This document shows positions 6,355 to 15,242 of a stretch of DNA of 18,290 nucleotides, in pieces; the stretch's first letter is position 1, and each line of letters begins with the position of its first letter. A model generated the notes under the pieces. The model did no database searches and had not been told where the DNA came from. It saw nothing but the letters and a program-made list of their open reading frames with translations. This DNA comes from Azoarcus sp. (GTDB taxonomy: Bacteria; Pseudomonadota; Gammaproteobacteria; Burkholderiales; Rhodocyclaceae): the NCBI GenBank assembly GCA_031259795.1, contig JAIRLA010000238.1, forward strand, positions 1 through 18,290. The letters are read 5' to 3'. The translations under genes and the position numbers were made by a program.

Positions 6355-6738
6355 TCAGCCAACAGATGCGGCGATCAACGAAACCGAGCCGCCCGCGATG
6401 ATGTTCGCGGTACTGATGACGATATAGCCTGCCTGCGCCGCCGTGCCCTCGATGACGTCGATATTGAGCAGCGCAGTACCGTCCCCGGCCCGGAGCACGG
6501 CATGGTGCGCCACGCCGCTTGCCGGGGCGTTTGACTCCGGCGCGCCCGGCGACAGAGTGAGCTTGCCGTTACTGTCGATGGTGCCCGAGGGCGTGGCCAG
6601 CGCCAGCGTCGCCAGCAGCGTATCGCTGCTGTCATAGATACTAAAGGCCCCGGCCAGCCCCCCGAGGTCTATGCGATCCCGTAGCGCGGTCTGCGCGGGG
6701 ATAAGTGCTGCGGAGAGCCATTGATATGTGTCTGCCAT
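6355..6738 (-). CDS. Small phage virion protein (127 aa)
   Basis: This 127-residue acidic, glycine- and threonine-rich protein begins MADTYQWLSAALIPAQTALRDRIDLGG. The pattern of a short N-terminal helix, DRID-GG, a LATL strand, and NGKLTLSPGAP is typical of small structural proteins found near tail genes of siphoviruses; no named family can be given. No cysteines, no membrane segments. A GGAG lies 9 bases before the ATG and the start is 3 bases past the previous stop, so translation is probably coupled. It is likely a beta-rich tail-tip or fibre accessory. Confidence 0.65.
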   Translation of the reverse strand: MADTYQWLSAALIPAQTALRDRIDLGGLAGAFSIYDSSDTLLATLALATPSGTIDSNGKLTLSPGAPESNAPASGVAHHAVLRAGDGTALLNIDVIEGTAAQAGYIVISTANIIAGGSVSLIAASVG

Positions 6739-6741
6739 GAT

Positions 6742-6999
6742 TTACTGCTCCAGATGAACGGTTGCGACGGCCGCGAGCGTCACGGACTGGACGCGCCCGG
6801 CAAAGATGATGTCATCGCCGTCGACCAGCGCGGCGCGGGCGCGCAGCGGCGGCACGGCCAGCAGCCCGGCCGCCTCGCCGCGCGCGTTGTCGAGCGTGAC
6901 ATCGATGCTCGGCACTTCGCCCGCGACCGAACTGCGCAGCGCCCCGGCGTCGAGCACTGCGAAGGCGGCGGGCGGGATGCCATAGATATGCAGGATCAT
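6742..6999 (-). CDS. Small beta-barrel-like tail protein (85 aa)
   Basis: The ATG at 6999 overlaps the stop of the 1148-residue protein as ATGA, giving an 85-residue protein beginning MILHIYGIPPAAFAVLDAG. The segment VDVTLDNARGE followed by LLAVPPLRARAALVDGDDIIFAGRVQSVTL resembles the first barrel of phage tail-hub proteins, where a small domain describes a surface and then an opening ('IFAGRV'). This is a fold-level impression only. The open frame extends upstream to 7152, but that part is an out-of-frame reading of the neighbour and was removed. Confidence 0.65.
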   Translation of the reverse strand: MILHIYGIPPAAFAVLDAGALRSSVAGEVPSIDVTLDNARGEAAGLLAVPPLRARAALVDGDDIIFAGRVQSVTLAAVATVHLEQ

Positions 7000-9900
7000 T
7001 CGATTACCGCCCGGAACGGCAGATCGACCGAGACCACGGGCGTGCGCACGCCCTCGGCCTGCCACTGCATGTATTCGGTCAGGCTTATTTCGTCGGCATT
7101 GATGACCGCCAGCGCCGCACGATCCGGGCGGCGCAGATCGGGCACCAGGCACACCGGCTCAAGCCCGTGCGCGGCGACGTAGTCGATGATGCCGACGAGA
7201 TCATCTGCGTTTTCGCCCAGGAGCGCGCCGCCATTGTCGAAATTCCACCGCCACCGCCCGCCGTTGCCCCGGCCCCGGTAGAGCGCCGAGGGATTGAGGC
7301 CCTCGCCGCGCGCCAGGCCGTACCTGCGCTGCATGGTGAGTTCGGACGCGCCAACGGATGGCTCCCAGCCCGCGCCGATGAATATCCAGCCGATCGCCGC
7401 GCCCGCGCCCGCGCCGGTGATGCTGATGCGGACATGGCGCGCCGCCGATCCGGCGGGCAGCATGGCGAGCATCGCCCCCTCGCGCCGCACGAGCGGCACC
7501 GACCACGCGCCGTCGGCATCGATCAGCGTCACCAGAGCGCCCGGCGGCAGGGTATGCAGAGCGAGCAAGATCGACTCGATCTGCTGAGTCGAGCCGAGGT
7601 CGATGTCGATCTGCGCCGCGTCGCCGTCCCATGCGAATGCGTTACCCGGCACAGGGGCGCGCAGGCGGCTCACGCCATGCGTGGCCACGGCTTGAAACCG
7701 CCATGTATCGCCCGCGACGAACGACGGCGCGGCCCCCGGCGCGGCGGTGAGCGTGAGACCGTCGCCCATGTCGATGCCTGATCCGAAAATCTGCTCGTCA
7801 TTCCATGCGCCGTCGTCACGCCGCCAACGCAACGTGCCGCCCTCGAGACTGACGGAGATGGCATCCCCCACCTCCCAGGCGATCGCGCCGTCGGATATTC
7901 GCACGGTGATCGCCCCGGCCGCGTGCGGCACGGCGCTACCGAAGGGCCTCGGCCAGTCCGGCAATGACCCTTGGATAGCGCTGCGCACTGTCCATGTCTG
8001 CGTCGAGTCGCCGTCCGCGCCGCCGCTGAATTGCGCCGCGGCGGCGGCGATCACCGGGATGACGATGTCGCCGGCGGCGTCCGCCGTGCCCGCGCCGTTG
8101 ATCGTGATGACGATCTTGTCGCCCTCGATCAAGCGGTGCTCGCAGTCCGTTACCACGCCGACGCCGAACTCGCGCGTCGATCGCGGCTCGCCGTTGACGC
8201 GCCGCGAAGAGACATACGGCTCGTTGTTGAATATCGGCAGGTAATTGCCGTCGTCGTCCGTCCACGCGTAATCATGTCCGGGGTCGCGCCAGCAGCCGTC
8301 CCCGGCTATCGCGCTGCTGCTGGCGTCAGATTTTGGGACGATCCCTCCCACGGCAAGTACATGATCCATGTTCGCGACATAGCGGCGCGCGAGCTGCTCG
8401 AGGACGCGGTCGAATGATCCGTCCGTGCGATCGACCCGCAGGTTCTCGCCGCCCGTTTCCTCCTCTTCTTCCTCGGCGTCGGGGGCCATGCCGAGGTCGG
8501 TGTATGCAAACTTGATGCTGATCGTCGTCGAGGTCGACTCCGACGTCCTTACGCTCGCGGTAAGAATCTGTGAGCCGCCCACGGCCCAGTTTTCGATTGG
8601 AAAGGGCTGTATCTGGCGCGGCTCGGTGACTGTTGAGCCGTTGTAGCTCAACGTGAACGGGTAAGTCAGCGGCAATGTCGGGTAGCTCTCAATCGACACG
8701 CTGCCGGAAACCTGCGTCACTGTGTTTACATCGAGCCGATAGTAGTGCTTGTTCGCCGTGTTGTAGAAAATGCTGCCGGTTTGGCCGCCCTGGATCGTCG
8801 TCGCCTTGCCGGTGATCGTCGCCCACAACGCGGCGGTGGCGTCCTCTTCTTCTTGCGTCGCCGCGTCGATCATCGGCGGCAGGTGGCCGTCGATGCCGTA
8901 AAGGACGGCAAGCTCGGTCTTCATTTTCTCGAAATAGCTATCCCACAGCGTGCAGGCGGCAGGCTCGCCGTAGGCCTGCTCGATGGTATTCGAGAATATT
9001 CCGGTTATGCGGTCGGCAAAATCGAGGTCCTGCACCACGGTGAGCGCGTCCGGCCCCGTCGTGGTGTTCGCTGCGGTGAATTCGCGCCGCCAGTCGAACA
9101 GGGTTTCGAGCCGGGTCTGGAACTCCGGGTCTAACATTTCGTCATCTCCTCCTGTCAGTCCGAGGCACGACAGCGAGATGCGCAGCGCGGGCTTGCGCTC
9201 GCAGTGGCAGTCACTCTTGTCGAGCCTCGTCCATGTAAATATCACGCGCTTGTCGGTCGCCGCCACGCCCAGCAGAAGCGGCTTAAAGCAGATCGAGGGC
9301 AGCGGCGCGCCGCCGGTGCGCTTGAGCGGCTTGTAGACAGCATCGATCCCGGCATTGACCCCGACCGCCGTCTCGGGCGGCAGGGTGAAATGTACGGGGC
9401 CATGCTTGTAGGGTACGCCCGAGGTTGCCGACGGCAGCGTCCCCGTCACTTCGCCCGACACCGTCCATTGCCCGGCGGATGTCTGGCCGAGCGGGTGCAG
9501 GATGATGTTTTCTGTCGGGGCGTCCGGGGCGACCTCGTCGACCACCACCTTGCCGCCCAGGGGCGGCAGGCTGTGCGCATCGGTTCTTAGCGGGATGTCG
9601 GTGATGGCCATGCCGCCGGGCGCGGTGTCGTAAGCGATGACGCCGCGCACCTCGGCAAGCGCGCTGCGGGTGTCGACGGCGCTGAGGAAGTCATACACCG
9701 TGATGATATCGGCGTAGGTCTCGGTATTCGTCCCGTCCGAGAGCGCCAAGTCGTAACCGCCCGAGACGGCGATGATGCGGGTATTTTCGGGGATGTCGTA
9801 TATGGGCGCGGGATCGAGCCGATAGACGAATTTCCCTTCGCTCCACGTCTTCCACGTCCGGTGCACGGTCGGGAATCCGGCGAACTGGATGCGCAGCGCC

Positions 9901-10442
9901 TGGGCCGGGATCGCAATGCCGTTGCCTTGGGGCTGGCCCCAGTTCCACGCGTCGCCGATGAGTTCGACCGTGTCCGCCGTGATCGCTTCCAAGGTCGAAT
10001 ACTGGGTGGGATCGAGCGTCAGGTTGCGCGTCACCATGATGCCCAGATCATTGCCCGACAGCCCCGGCGTCTTCGCCGCCAGCGTCGCGCCAAAGAATTC
10101 GAGTTCGGCGGGCACGGGCGCGGAGCCTTTGTCGGCCAATGCCAAGGTAATGGTATCGGGCACCGCCGCGACGTCGATCGACTCGACAGTGAGCGCGCCG
10201 GAGCCGACGCCGCGCACGACGGGCTGCGATGCGACGAGGTCGCCGCCGGTGCCGGAAGTGATCTCGATGTCGATGTACGCGTCATCGACGCCGGAATACG
10301 GCCCCGTCACCGCCATCTGGCCGCCGCCGGTGCGGCTCTGCGAGATGAGGCGGATGTCGGTGCTTGCGCGCTGCGCCGAGGCCGCGATCGCCGCATCGCG
10401 CGCGAGGTTATCCCGATTGCACATGATGCGGTTGACGCTCAC
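6996..10442 (-). CDS. Large multidomain tail protein (1148 aa) with F5/8C-like domain
   Basis: This large beta-rich protein starts by an ATGA overlap with the tape-measure stop. I do not recognise one family for the whole. Visible parts: an N-terminal region of about 400 residues without known motif; a cysteine cluster SDCHCERK...SLSC near residue 410; a more helical stretch around 435-540; a poly-glutamate linker (DAEEEEEETGG) near 655; a cysteine-containing section about 700-780; a discoidin/F5-8C-like galactose-binding fold at about 940-1025 (QIDIDLGSTQQIES ... HVRISITGAG); and a C-terminal piece of about 110 residues (RYGLARGEGLNP ... WRWNFDNGG). Position after the tape measure is that of distal-tail or tail-tip proteins. 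The sugar-binding-like fold suggests a role in host-surface contact, which is inference. Confidence 0.8.
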   Translation of the reverse strand: MSVNRIMCNRDNLARDAAIAASAQRASTDIRLISQSRTGGGQMAVTGPYSGVDDAYIDIEITSGTGGDLVASQPVVRGVGSGALTVESIDVAAVPDTITLALADKGSAPVPAELEFFGATLAAKTPGLSGNDLGIMVTRNLTLDPTQYSTLEAITADTVELIGDAWNWGQPQGNGIAIPAQALRIQFAGFPTVHRTWKTWSEGKFVYRLDPAPIYDIPENTRIIAVSGGYDLALSDGTNTETYADIITVYDFLSAVDTRSALAEVRGVIAYDTAPGGMAITDIPLRTDAHSLPPLGGKVVVDEVAPDAPTENIILHPLGQTSAGQWTVSGEVTGTLPSATSGVPYKHGPVHFTLPPETAVGVNAGIDAVYKPLKRTGGAPLPSICFKPLLLGVAATDKRVIFTWTRLDKSDCHCERKPALRISLSCLGLTGGDDEMLDPEFQTRLETLFDWRREFTAANTTTGPDALTVVQDLDFADRITGIFSNTIEQAYGEPAACTLWDSYFEKMKTELAVLYGIDGHLPPMIDAATQEEEDATAALWATITGKATTIQGGQTGSIFYNTANKHYYRLDVNTVTQVSGSVSIESYPTLPLTYPFTLSYNGSTVTEPRQIQPFPIENWAVGGSQILTASVRTSESTSTTISIKFAYTDLGMAPDAEEEEEETGGENLRVDRTDGSFDRVLEQLARRYVANMDHVLAVGGIVPKSDASSSAIAGDGCWRDPGHDYAWTDDDGNYLPIFNNEPYVSSRRVNGEPRSTREFGVGVVTDCEHRLIEGDKIVITINGAGTADAAGDIVIPVIAAAAAQFSGGADGDSTQTWTVRSAIQGSLPDWPRPFGSAVPHAAGAITVRISDGAIAWEVGDAISVSLEGGTLRWRRDDGAWNDEQIFGSGIDMGDGLTLTAAPGAAPSFVAGDTWRFQAVATHGVSRLRAPVPGNAFAWDGDAAQIDIDLGSTQQIESILLALHTLPPGALVTLIDADGAWSVPLVRREGAMLAMLPAGSAARHVRISITGAGAGAAIGWIFIGAGWEPSVGASELTMQRRYGLARGEGLNPSALYRGRGNGGRWRWNFDNGGALLGENADDLVGIIDYVAAHGLEPVCLVPDLRRPDRAALAVINADEISLTEYMQWQAEGVRTPVVSVDLPFRAVIE

Positions 10443-13400
10443 TTGCCCGCCCCCCGCCGTCCGAGATCGCCGAGGACGGGCAGCATCTTGCGCCCGAGCA
10501 TATCAAGCGTCACCGGGTCGTTCACGTCGAGGATGCCCTCGATGTAGATGTTGACATCATTGACGTTTTCGCCGCGCGAGCGCGCATCGCGCTCTTCCTG
10601 CAAGCGCTTTTCGGCTTCTTCGCGCGCCTGCTTCTCGCGCTCTTCGCGGGCGCGGCGCTGCTCTGCTTCGTAGATGCGGTCGAGCAGCGCCAGTTCCTGC
10701 CGCAGCGATGCGATCTTGTCGCGCGCGGCGGCGGCCGCGGCCGTGTCGCCCTGGAGCGCGGCGCGCGCGGCTTCGATCTCGAGCAACTGAATCTGAACGT
10801 TGCGCTCTTCCTTGTCGCGCGCCAGCCTCGCTTTTGCGACCTCCTCCTCTGTGCCCTCGATCTCGAGCAGGCGCAGGCGCAGATCGGATACGCCGCTGTC
10901 CGCGCCCGACATCACCTGCCGCTGGCGTTCGTCGAGCGCCTCCATTTGATCTACATAGCGCGCCGCCGCTTTTCGCCCTTTGTCGAGGGCGTCGTAGAAC
11001 ATCTCTTGATAGCGGGTGACCTCGACCGCGATCTCTTTGCCGTCGCGGCCGCCCATGGACTTGTAATATGCCGACCACACATCCTGCTGGACTTTCTGCG
11101 CGACCGCCCCCGCTTCCGATGCATAGCGGCTCATCGCCTTTTCGGCGTCGAGCCACGGTATTTCGCCGCCTTTGCGAACAGAGCGCTCGATGCTCTGCGT
11201 TGCCCCTTCGACTTCGGCGGCCGCGTCGTCGGCCCCGTCGCCCATGCCCTCGATCGCGCCGCGCGCATCCGCCGCCGCTTCGTTTTGTTCGCGCAGGGCA
11301 CGTACCGCCTCGCCCATGCTCTGGACGATGACGTTGCCCGCCTCGTCGGCGGAAATGCTCATGCCCTGATAGGCCGCCTCGACCTTGAGCGCCTCGTCGG
11401 CGACGCCGTTGTTCGCCGCGATGGCCGCATCGGCATAAGCGCGGAAGGCCGCCTGGCGCTCGCGCAAGGAGGCATTGCCACTGACCACTGCGTTGAACGC
11501 CTCGCGCGCGGAGGTCGCCATGCGCTTGAGTTCGTGGTCGGAGGTGACGCCAAGCGCGCGCAGCGCCTCTTCCACGCTGTTGATGCCGACTTTGAGGTCA
11601 TCGATCTTGTCATAAATCTTGCCGAACGCGGCGGTGACTTGTTCGGCGGAAAGACGCCCGGCGCGGCCCCATTCCTCAATGCGCTCGGCCAGCGCTCCCA
11701 GCGCCCTTTCGCTGTCTGCTTTCTCGAGCGCGCCATCGATTGCGGCGGCGAGCGCAATTCCCGCATCATGCGCCGATATCTGGACGTGCAACAGCCCTTC
11801 GGCGATCATGTTGACGCTATCGAGGGCCTCTTGCGCTTCTTCGCTGATGACGCCCAGCGCTTGTGCGCCATTCGCGCCCGCGCGCTCGAACCCCTCAACG
11901 AGGATGCGGTTCATCTCACTTGCATAGCGCTCGGCGGCGATCCTGCTCTCTTTGAAGCGGTTTCCGATCCGCTTCGCCATCTCCGCGCCGAGGTCTTTCG
12001 ACGAGAGCGCCGACAAATCCGTTTGCAGCCGCGCAAGCGCGCCGCCCAGATTTTCGGCGGCAAGCTCGGCGTCCCGCATCGCTTCGGGAGTACTTTTCAA
12101 CGCGTCTTCTGCGGCTTTACGTACCTCTCTGAGCGCCCTGGCCGTCTGCGCCTGCATCACCGAGAGGTCGATGTACTGCTCCTCGATCTCGTCGACGGCT
12201 TTCTTCGTTGCCTCCGTTACCTTGCGGAGTTCTTGCGGAGTCTCCGCAGCAATGGACTTAAATACACCAACAGCTTTTTCTTTCAGTTTCGAGAACTGGA
12301 GCGCGAGCCAATCCCCGGCAAGCTGAACATCCTCATATTCTTCGCGGAGGTGCTTGGCGAATTGCACAGACGCGATTGCCGTAGCGGTGGCAAGCACCGC
12401 GACATTGAGCTTGCTGATGCGCGAGATGGGCACAATGAGCGCCGCGCCAAGCGCCTTGACCTTCGCAATGATTCCGGCAAATGACAGCGTCCCCGTGATC
12501 CCCATCGCCGTCAGCGCCAGCCGCAACGCGCCGACAGTTGAGATCAGCGTCGTAATCTGGACGGCGGTCGCCGTGATATGCGGGTGTTCTTCCGCGAATG
12601 TCGCCAGCGCCGCCGTCATGTCGCTCATCGACTCGGCGCTGGCCTTGATCGCAGGCAACAGTGCGTCTCCGAGGGTGATCGACAGATTCTTGACGCTGTT
12701 CTGGAGTATGTCGATCTGCGCCTGCGTCGTCTCGAGGCGCTTTTTGAATTCCGCCGACATCGCTCCGGCCGTCTTGCTGCTGTCGGAGACGCGATCGAGC
12801 GATTCCTTGTACTGTTTAAGCCCGTTGAGCAGGCGCGCGATGTCATCCTGATACTCGGTGCCGAACATGCGCGTGAGCACGCTGGCGCGATCCGATGCGT
12901 CCAGCTTTTCGAGCGTATCGAGGAACTCGGTCAGCGCCGCTTGCGGGTTCTCGCGGATGCTGTCGGCAAGTTGCGAGGCTGATAGGCCGATGTCTTCGAG
13001 CGCTTGCCGGAATTCCTTGCTTTGATCGCCTGCCGTCTGCAACTTTGCCAGCATCGCATTGATGCCGGTGCCCGCAACCTGACTGCTCACCCCGAGCGAG
13101 AGCATCGTCGATGCCAGCGCCGCCGCCTGCTTGCCCGTCAGCCCGAATTGCTTTGCCGTCCCGCCGATGCGGGTCATGACGTTGATGATGTCTTTTTCGG
13201 CCGCCGCCGTGGTGTTGCCAAGGACATTAATGGCGTCACCCAGGTCGCGCACGCCCTCCAGCGGCAAGTTAAAGACATTTGAGAGCTTGGCCACCGCCGC
13301 CCCGGCCGCGTCGGCATCGATGCCAAAGGCGGTAGACATCTCTGCCGAAAGCTGAATGAACTGCTCCAGCTTTTCGATCGGTATGCCGAGTTGCCCGCCC

Positions 13401-13633
13401 GCCGCCGCCATTTTCGCCAGCCCATCGGCGGCGATGGGTAGCTCGGTCGATAGCTCCTTTATTCGTTTGGCAAGCGAGGCAAGCTGCTCGTCTGTGCCGT
13501 CGACGACCTTGGCAACGTCGGCCATGGCGGCCTCGAAGTCGATCGCGTCCTTTGCGACGACGCCGAGCGCGCCCGCGCCCGCCGCCGTGACGACGATGGC
13601 GAGGCGCGTGGTGAGGTCGTTGTTACCGGCCAT
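10439..13633 (-). CDS. Tail tape measure protein
   Basis: The tape measure protein fills the tail tube, sets tail length and is released into the host at infection. At 1064 residues this one would give a tail of roughly 160 nm, using the general rule of about 0.15 nm per residue. The N-terminal 330 residues match the phage tape-measure core family, with DFEAAMADVAKVVDGT, TELPIAADGLAKMAAAGGQ and LSLGVSSQVAGTGINAML segments. Residues about 353-425 are hydrophobic and could form the membrane-active part. The middle is helical. A charged coiled coil (about 930-1025, ending in a run of EERE/KQAREEAEKR) precedes the C-terminus. It starts only 21 bases after the tube-protein stop and has a weak ribosome site. 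The long plus-strand frame inside it is a shadow. Confidence 0.92.
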   Translation of the reverse strand: MAGNNDLTTRLAIVVTAAGAGALGVVAKDAIDFEAAMADVAKVVDGTDEQLASLAKRIKELSTELPIAADGLAKMAAAGGQLGIPIEKLEQFIQLSAEMSTAFGIDADAAGAAVAKLSNVFNLPLEGVRDLGDAINVLGNTTAAAEKDIINVMTRIGGTAKQFGLTGKQAAALASTMLSLGVSSQVAGTGINAMLAKLQTAGDQSKEFRQALEDIGLSASQLADSIRENPQAALTEFLDTLEKLDASDRASVLTRMFGTEYQDDIARLLNGLKQYKESLDRVSDSSKTAGAMSAEFKKRLETTQAQIDILQNSVKNLSITLGDALLPAIKASAESMSDMTAALATFAEEHPHITATAVQITTLISTVGALRLALTAMGITGTLSFAGIIAKVKALGAALIVPISRISKLNVAVLATATAIASVQFAKHLREEYEDVQLAGDWLALQFSKLKEKAVGVFKSIAAETPQELRKVTEATKKAVDEIEEQYIDLSVMQAQTARALREVRKAAEDALKSTPEAMRDAELAAENLGGALARLQTDLSALSSKDLGAEMAKRIGNRFKESRIAAERYASEMNRILVEGFERAGANGAQALGVISEEAQEALDSVNMIAEGLLHVQISAHDAGIALAAAIDGALEKADSERALGALAERIEEWGRAGRLSAEQVTAAFGKIYDKIDDLKVGINSVEEALRALGVTSDHELKRMATSAREAFNAVVSGNASLRERQAAFRAYADAAIAANNGVADEALKVEAAYQGMSISADEAGNVIVQSMGEAVRALREQNEAAADARGAIEGMGDGADDAAAEVEGATQSIERSVRKGGEIPWLDAEKAMSRYASEAGAVAQKVQQDVWSAYYKSMGGRDGKEIAVEVTRYQEMFYDALDKGRKAAARYVDQMEALDERQRQVMSGADSGVSDLRLRLLEIEGTEEEVAKARLARDKEERNVQIQLLEIEAARAALQGDTAAAAAARDKIASLRQELALLDRIYEAEQRRAREEREKQAREEAEKRLQEERDARSRGENVNDVNIYIEGILDVNDPVTLDMLGRKMLPVLGDLGRRGAGK

Positions 13634-13654
13634 GACGGGTCAATTCCGGATCAA

Positions 13655-14446
13655 TCAATCGAACAGCGTGATGCGAGCGAAGCCGCTGTAGACCGGATCG
13701 TTCTCAAGCTCGGCGACGTAGAGCGCTTGGCCGGACAATGTCAGCGTCGTCTCTTCTTCGCCAATCCACGAAAAGTCCCCGTCGAGCGTGAGGGTCACGC
13801 GCGGAATGATGAGCCGCGCCTTCTGCCCGGCTGAGTTAAGCCCATCGAATATGATGCCGCGCTCGACGCTTGGCCGCGAGAACACCTTGATGTTGACGCT
13901 GTCGCCATACGCGTAATCAACCTTGACAGGCTCGACGTGGTTCGCCGGGTGGGCAATCAGCTTGATGCGCCCTTGCGCCGCGTCCTCGACCTCGTAGTGC
14001 GTCCCCTCGACATACTCAATTGGGGTGCTTGCCGTCGAGTCGGTGATGACGATGTTGCTGGCCTTGACGTGGCGCAAATTGAAGTAATCCTCTGCCGCGA
14101 GTTCAGGCAGAATCTCGTCTGTCACGGTACCTGCGGGCACCGCCACTGCGTCGCCGAAAAGCGCCGCCGCAAGCGTCTTACCGGAAAACTGAATGAGCTG
14201 CAATGAGACGCTCATCGTTTGAGACGTGATGAATTCGGCAAGCGTCGCGCGTTGCCCACTGCACGACTCCTTGAGTTGCTTCTTCTCCACGGCCACGCTC
14301 GTGGTGAGCGCCGTCGTACCGCAGCCGATGCGGTACGCATCGACTATATACCCTTGATCGGGTGTGCCGCGCTCGAGATCGAACGTGCCGATCTGTACCG
14401 GCCCCTGCCCCGTCCAGATGATCGGGGTATTACCTGTCAGCGCCAT
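13655..14446 (-). CDS. Major tail tube protein
   Basis: The product is 263 residues, beginning MALTGNTPIIWTGQGPVQIGTFD. It lies directly before the tape measure, as tube proteins do. The pattern of a first strand with PVQIG, a repeated-strand middle and a closing barrel (RVTLTLDGDFSWIGEEETTLTLSGQALYV) fits siphoviral tail tube proteins of the lambda gpV or TTP type. An insert around 115-190, including IVITDSTASTPIEYVEGTHYEVED, may be the surface-exposed extra domain seen in many tube proteins. A strong AAGGAG precedes the ATG and the gap from the previous stop is 1 base. With no sheath gene next to it, this supports a non-contractile tail. Confidence 0.8.
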   Translation of the reverse strand: MALTGNTPIIWTGQGPVQIGTFDLERGTPDQGYIVDAYRIGCGTTALTTSVAVEKKQLKESCSGQRATLAEFITSQTMSVSLQLIQFSGKTLAAALFGDAVAVPAGTVTDEILPELAAEDYFNLRHVKASNIVITDSTASTPIEYVEGTHYEVEDAAQGRIKLIAHPANHVEPVKVDYAYGDSVNIKVFSRPSVERGIIFDGLNSAGQKARLIIPRVTLTLDGDFSWIGEEETTLTLSGQALYVAELENDPVYSGFARITLFD

Positions 14447-14447
14447 C

Positions 14448-14600
14448 TCACTTCTCCTTCTTCGCCGCCGTCTCGGGCGCGGCCTGCGCCACGCCGACGG
14501 CGATCAACCATTGAGCCTGATCCGGGCGCAGCTTGATCAGCGCGCCCTCCGGGTAATGCCGCCCGCCGTGGGTATGCGGGCGCAGTAGTTTCACTTCCAT
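14448..14600 (-). CDS. Small Mu-like phage protein, DUF7210-like (50 aa, second copy)
   Basis: A very good ribosome site (AAGGAG, then 3 bases, then ATG at 14600) fixes the start. The product begins MEVKLLRPHTHGGRHYPEGA and ends in a lysine/glutamate-rich tail. Its core K-L-x3-H-T-x2-G-R-x2-P-x-G-x2-I ... L-x3-G-V-A is shared with the preceding gene, so the two are paralogues. The family is known from Mu-like and siphophage structural regions, with function unknown. It could act in head-tail joining or tail assembly. Confidence 0.75.
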   Translation of the reverse strand: MEVKLLRPHTHGGRHYPEGALIKLRPDQAQWLIAVGVAQAAPETAAKKEK

Positions 14601-14613
14601 GCCTTCTCCTTCT

Positions 14614-14784
14614 TCACCTTGGCCTGCCGCAGTTGCGGCAGCCGCCATTGCCGCGCGGTGCGAGCCTCACGGCGACCCCCGCCTCGACCAGCCCCTTCGC
14701 CTCGGCCTCGGTCACATCGATCACCGTGCCCGCCGGGCGCGTGCGGCCCTGCCATGTGTGTTGCACAACAAGCTTCATTCGCAT
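14614..14784 (-). CDS. Small Mu-like phage protein, DUF7210-like (56 aa, first copy)
   Basis: The ATG at 14784 precedes MRMKLVVQHTWQGRTRPAGT, and a second in-frame ATG follows two codons later. The start overlaps the end of the tail-terminator-like gene by 10 bases. The body matches the next small protein in the order K-L-H-T-G-R-P-G-I-A-L-G-V-A. The C-terminus GGCRNCGRPR carries a CxxC pair absent from the paralogue. Longer upstream frames are shadows of the previous gene. Confidence 0.7.
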   Translation of the reverse strand: MRMKLVVQHTWQGRTRPAGTVIDVTEAEAKGLVEAGVAVRLAPRGNGGCRNCGRPR

Positions 14785-15242
14785 GTCGTATGCCTCCGAA
14801 AAGTCGATGTAAACGCCAGCGGCACGTACAGACTGCCGTCCAGCGCCACCGGGCGATAGCCGGGCGTCGCCGCCTTGAGCACGCCGTAGCCGTCGCCCGG
14901 ATTCCACCCCTCGAGCGCGTCGAAGACGCGGTCGATGAGGTTGCTTGCGTCATGGCGCGCCGCCACGCCCGTCGTCATCTCGCGCACGTTGCGCACCGCC
15001 GGTACGACAAGCCACGTTTGTTCGATGCGCGCCCACCCAGGCGGCAGGGGCGTGGCGTCCTGCACGATGGTGTAGCCGCCGAAGGCCACGCGCACCGAGG
15101 GTTTGGGCAGCGACTGCTCGGTGGCGTCGGCCACGTCGGCAATCGACAGTATCTTGACGCCATCATCGGGCAGCCCCGATCGCGCCAGGCGCTCGATGAT
15201 GCGCGGCTCAAGCCCGAGGAAGGTCACGCAATCGCCGCTCAT
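14775..15242 (-). CDS. Tail terminator-like protein (Mu gp37 / DUF1834 type)
   Basis: The 155-residue protein starts MSGDCVTFLGLEPRIIERLA and overlaps the previous stop as ATGA. The opening helix that names a 'reach' or length, the centre VRVAFGGYTIVQDATPLPPG followed by EQTWLVVPAVRNV, and the end YRPVALDGSLYVPLAFTSTFR resemble tail-terminator or tail-completion proteins in Mu-like siphophages, where a hexamer caps the tube. The family link is by pattern, not by search. It sits four genes after gp36 and just before the two small paralogues and the tube gene, fitting that job. Confidence 0.6.
   Translation of the reverse strand: MSGDCVTFLGLEPRIIERLARSGLPDDGVKILSIADVADATEQSLPKPSVRVAFGGYTIVQDATPLPPGWARIEQTWLVVPAVRNVREMTTGVAARHDASNLIDRVFDALEGWNPGDGYGVLKAATPGYRPVALDGSLYVPLAFTSTFRRHTTCE

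Noticed and set aside
10946..12484. 512-residue open frame on the plus strand inside the tape measure gene
   Set aside because: It mirrors codon usage of the convincing minus-strand tape measure and has arginine- and phenylalanine-rich, domain-free text. It is a shadow frame of high-GC coding DNA.
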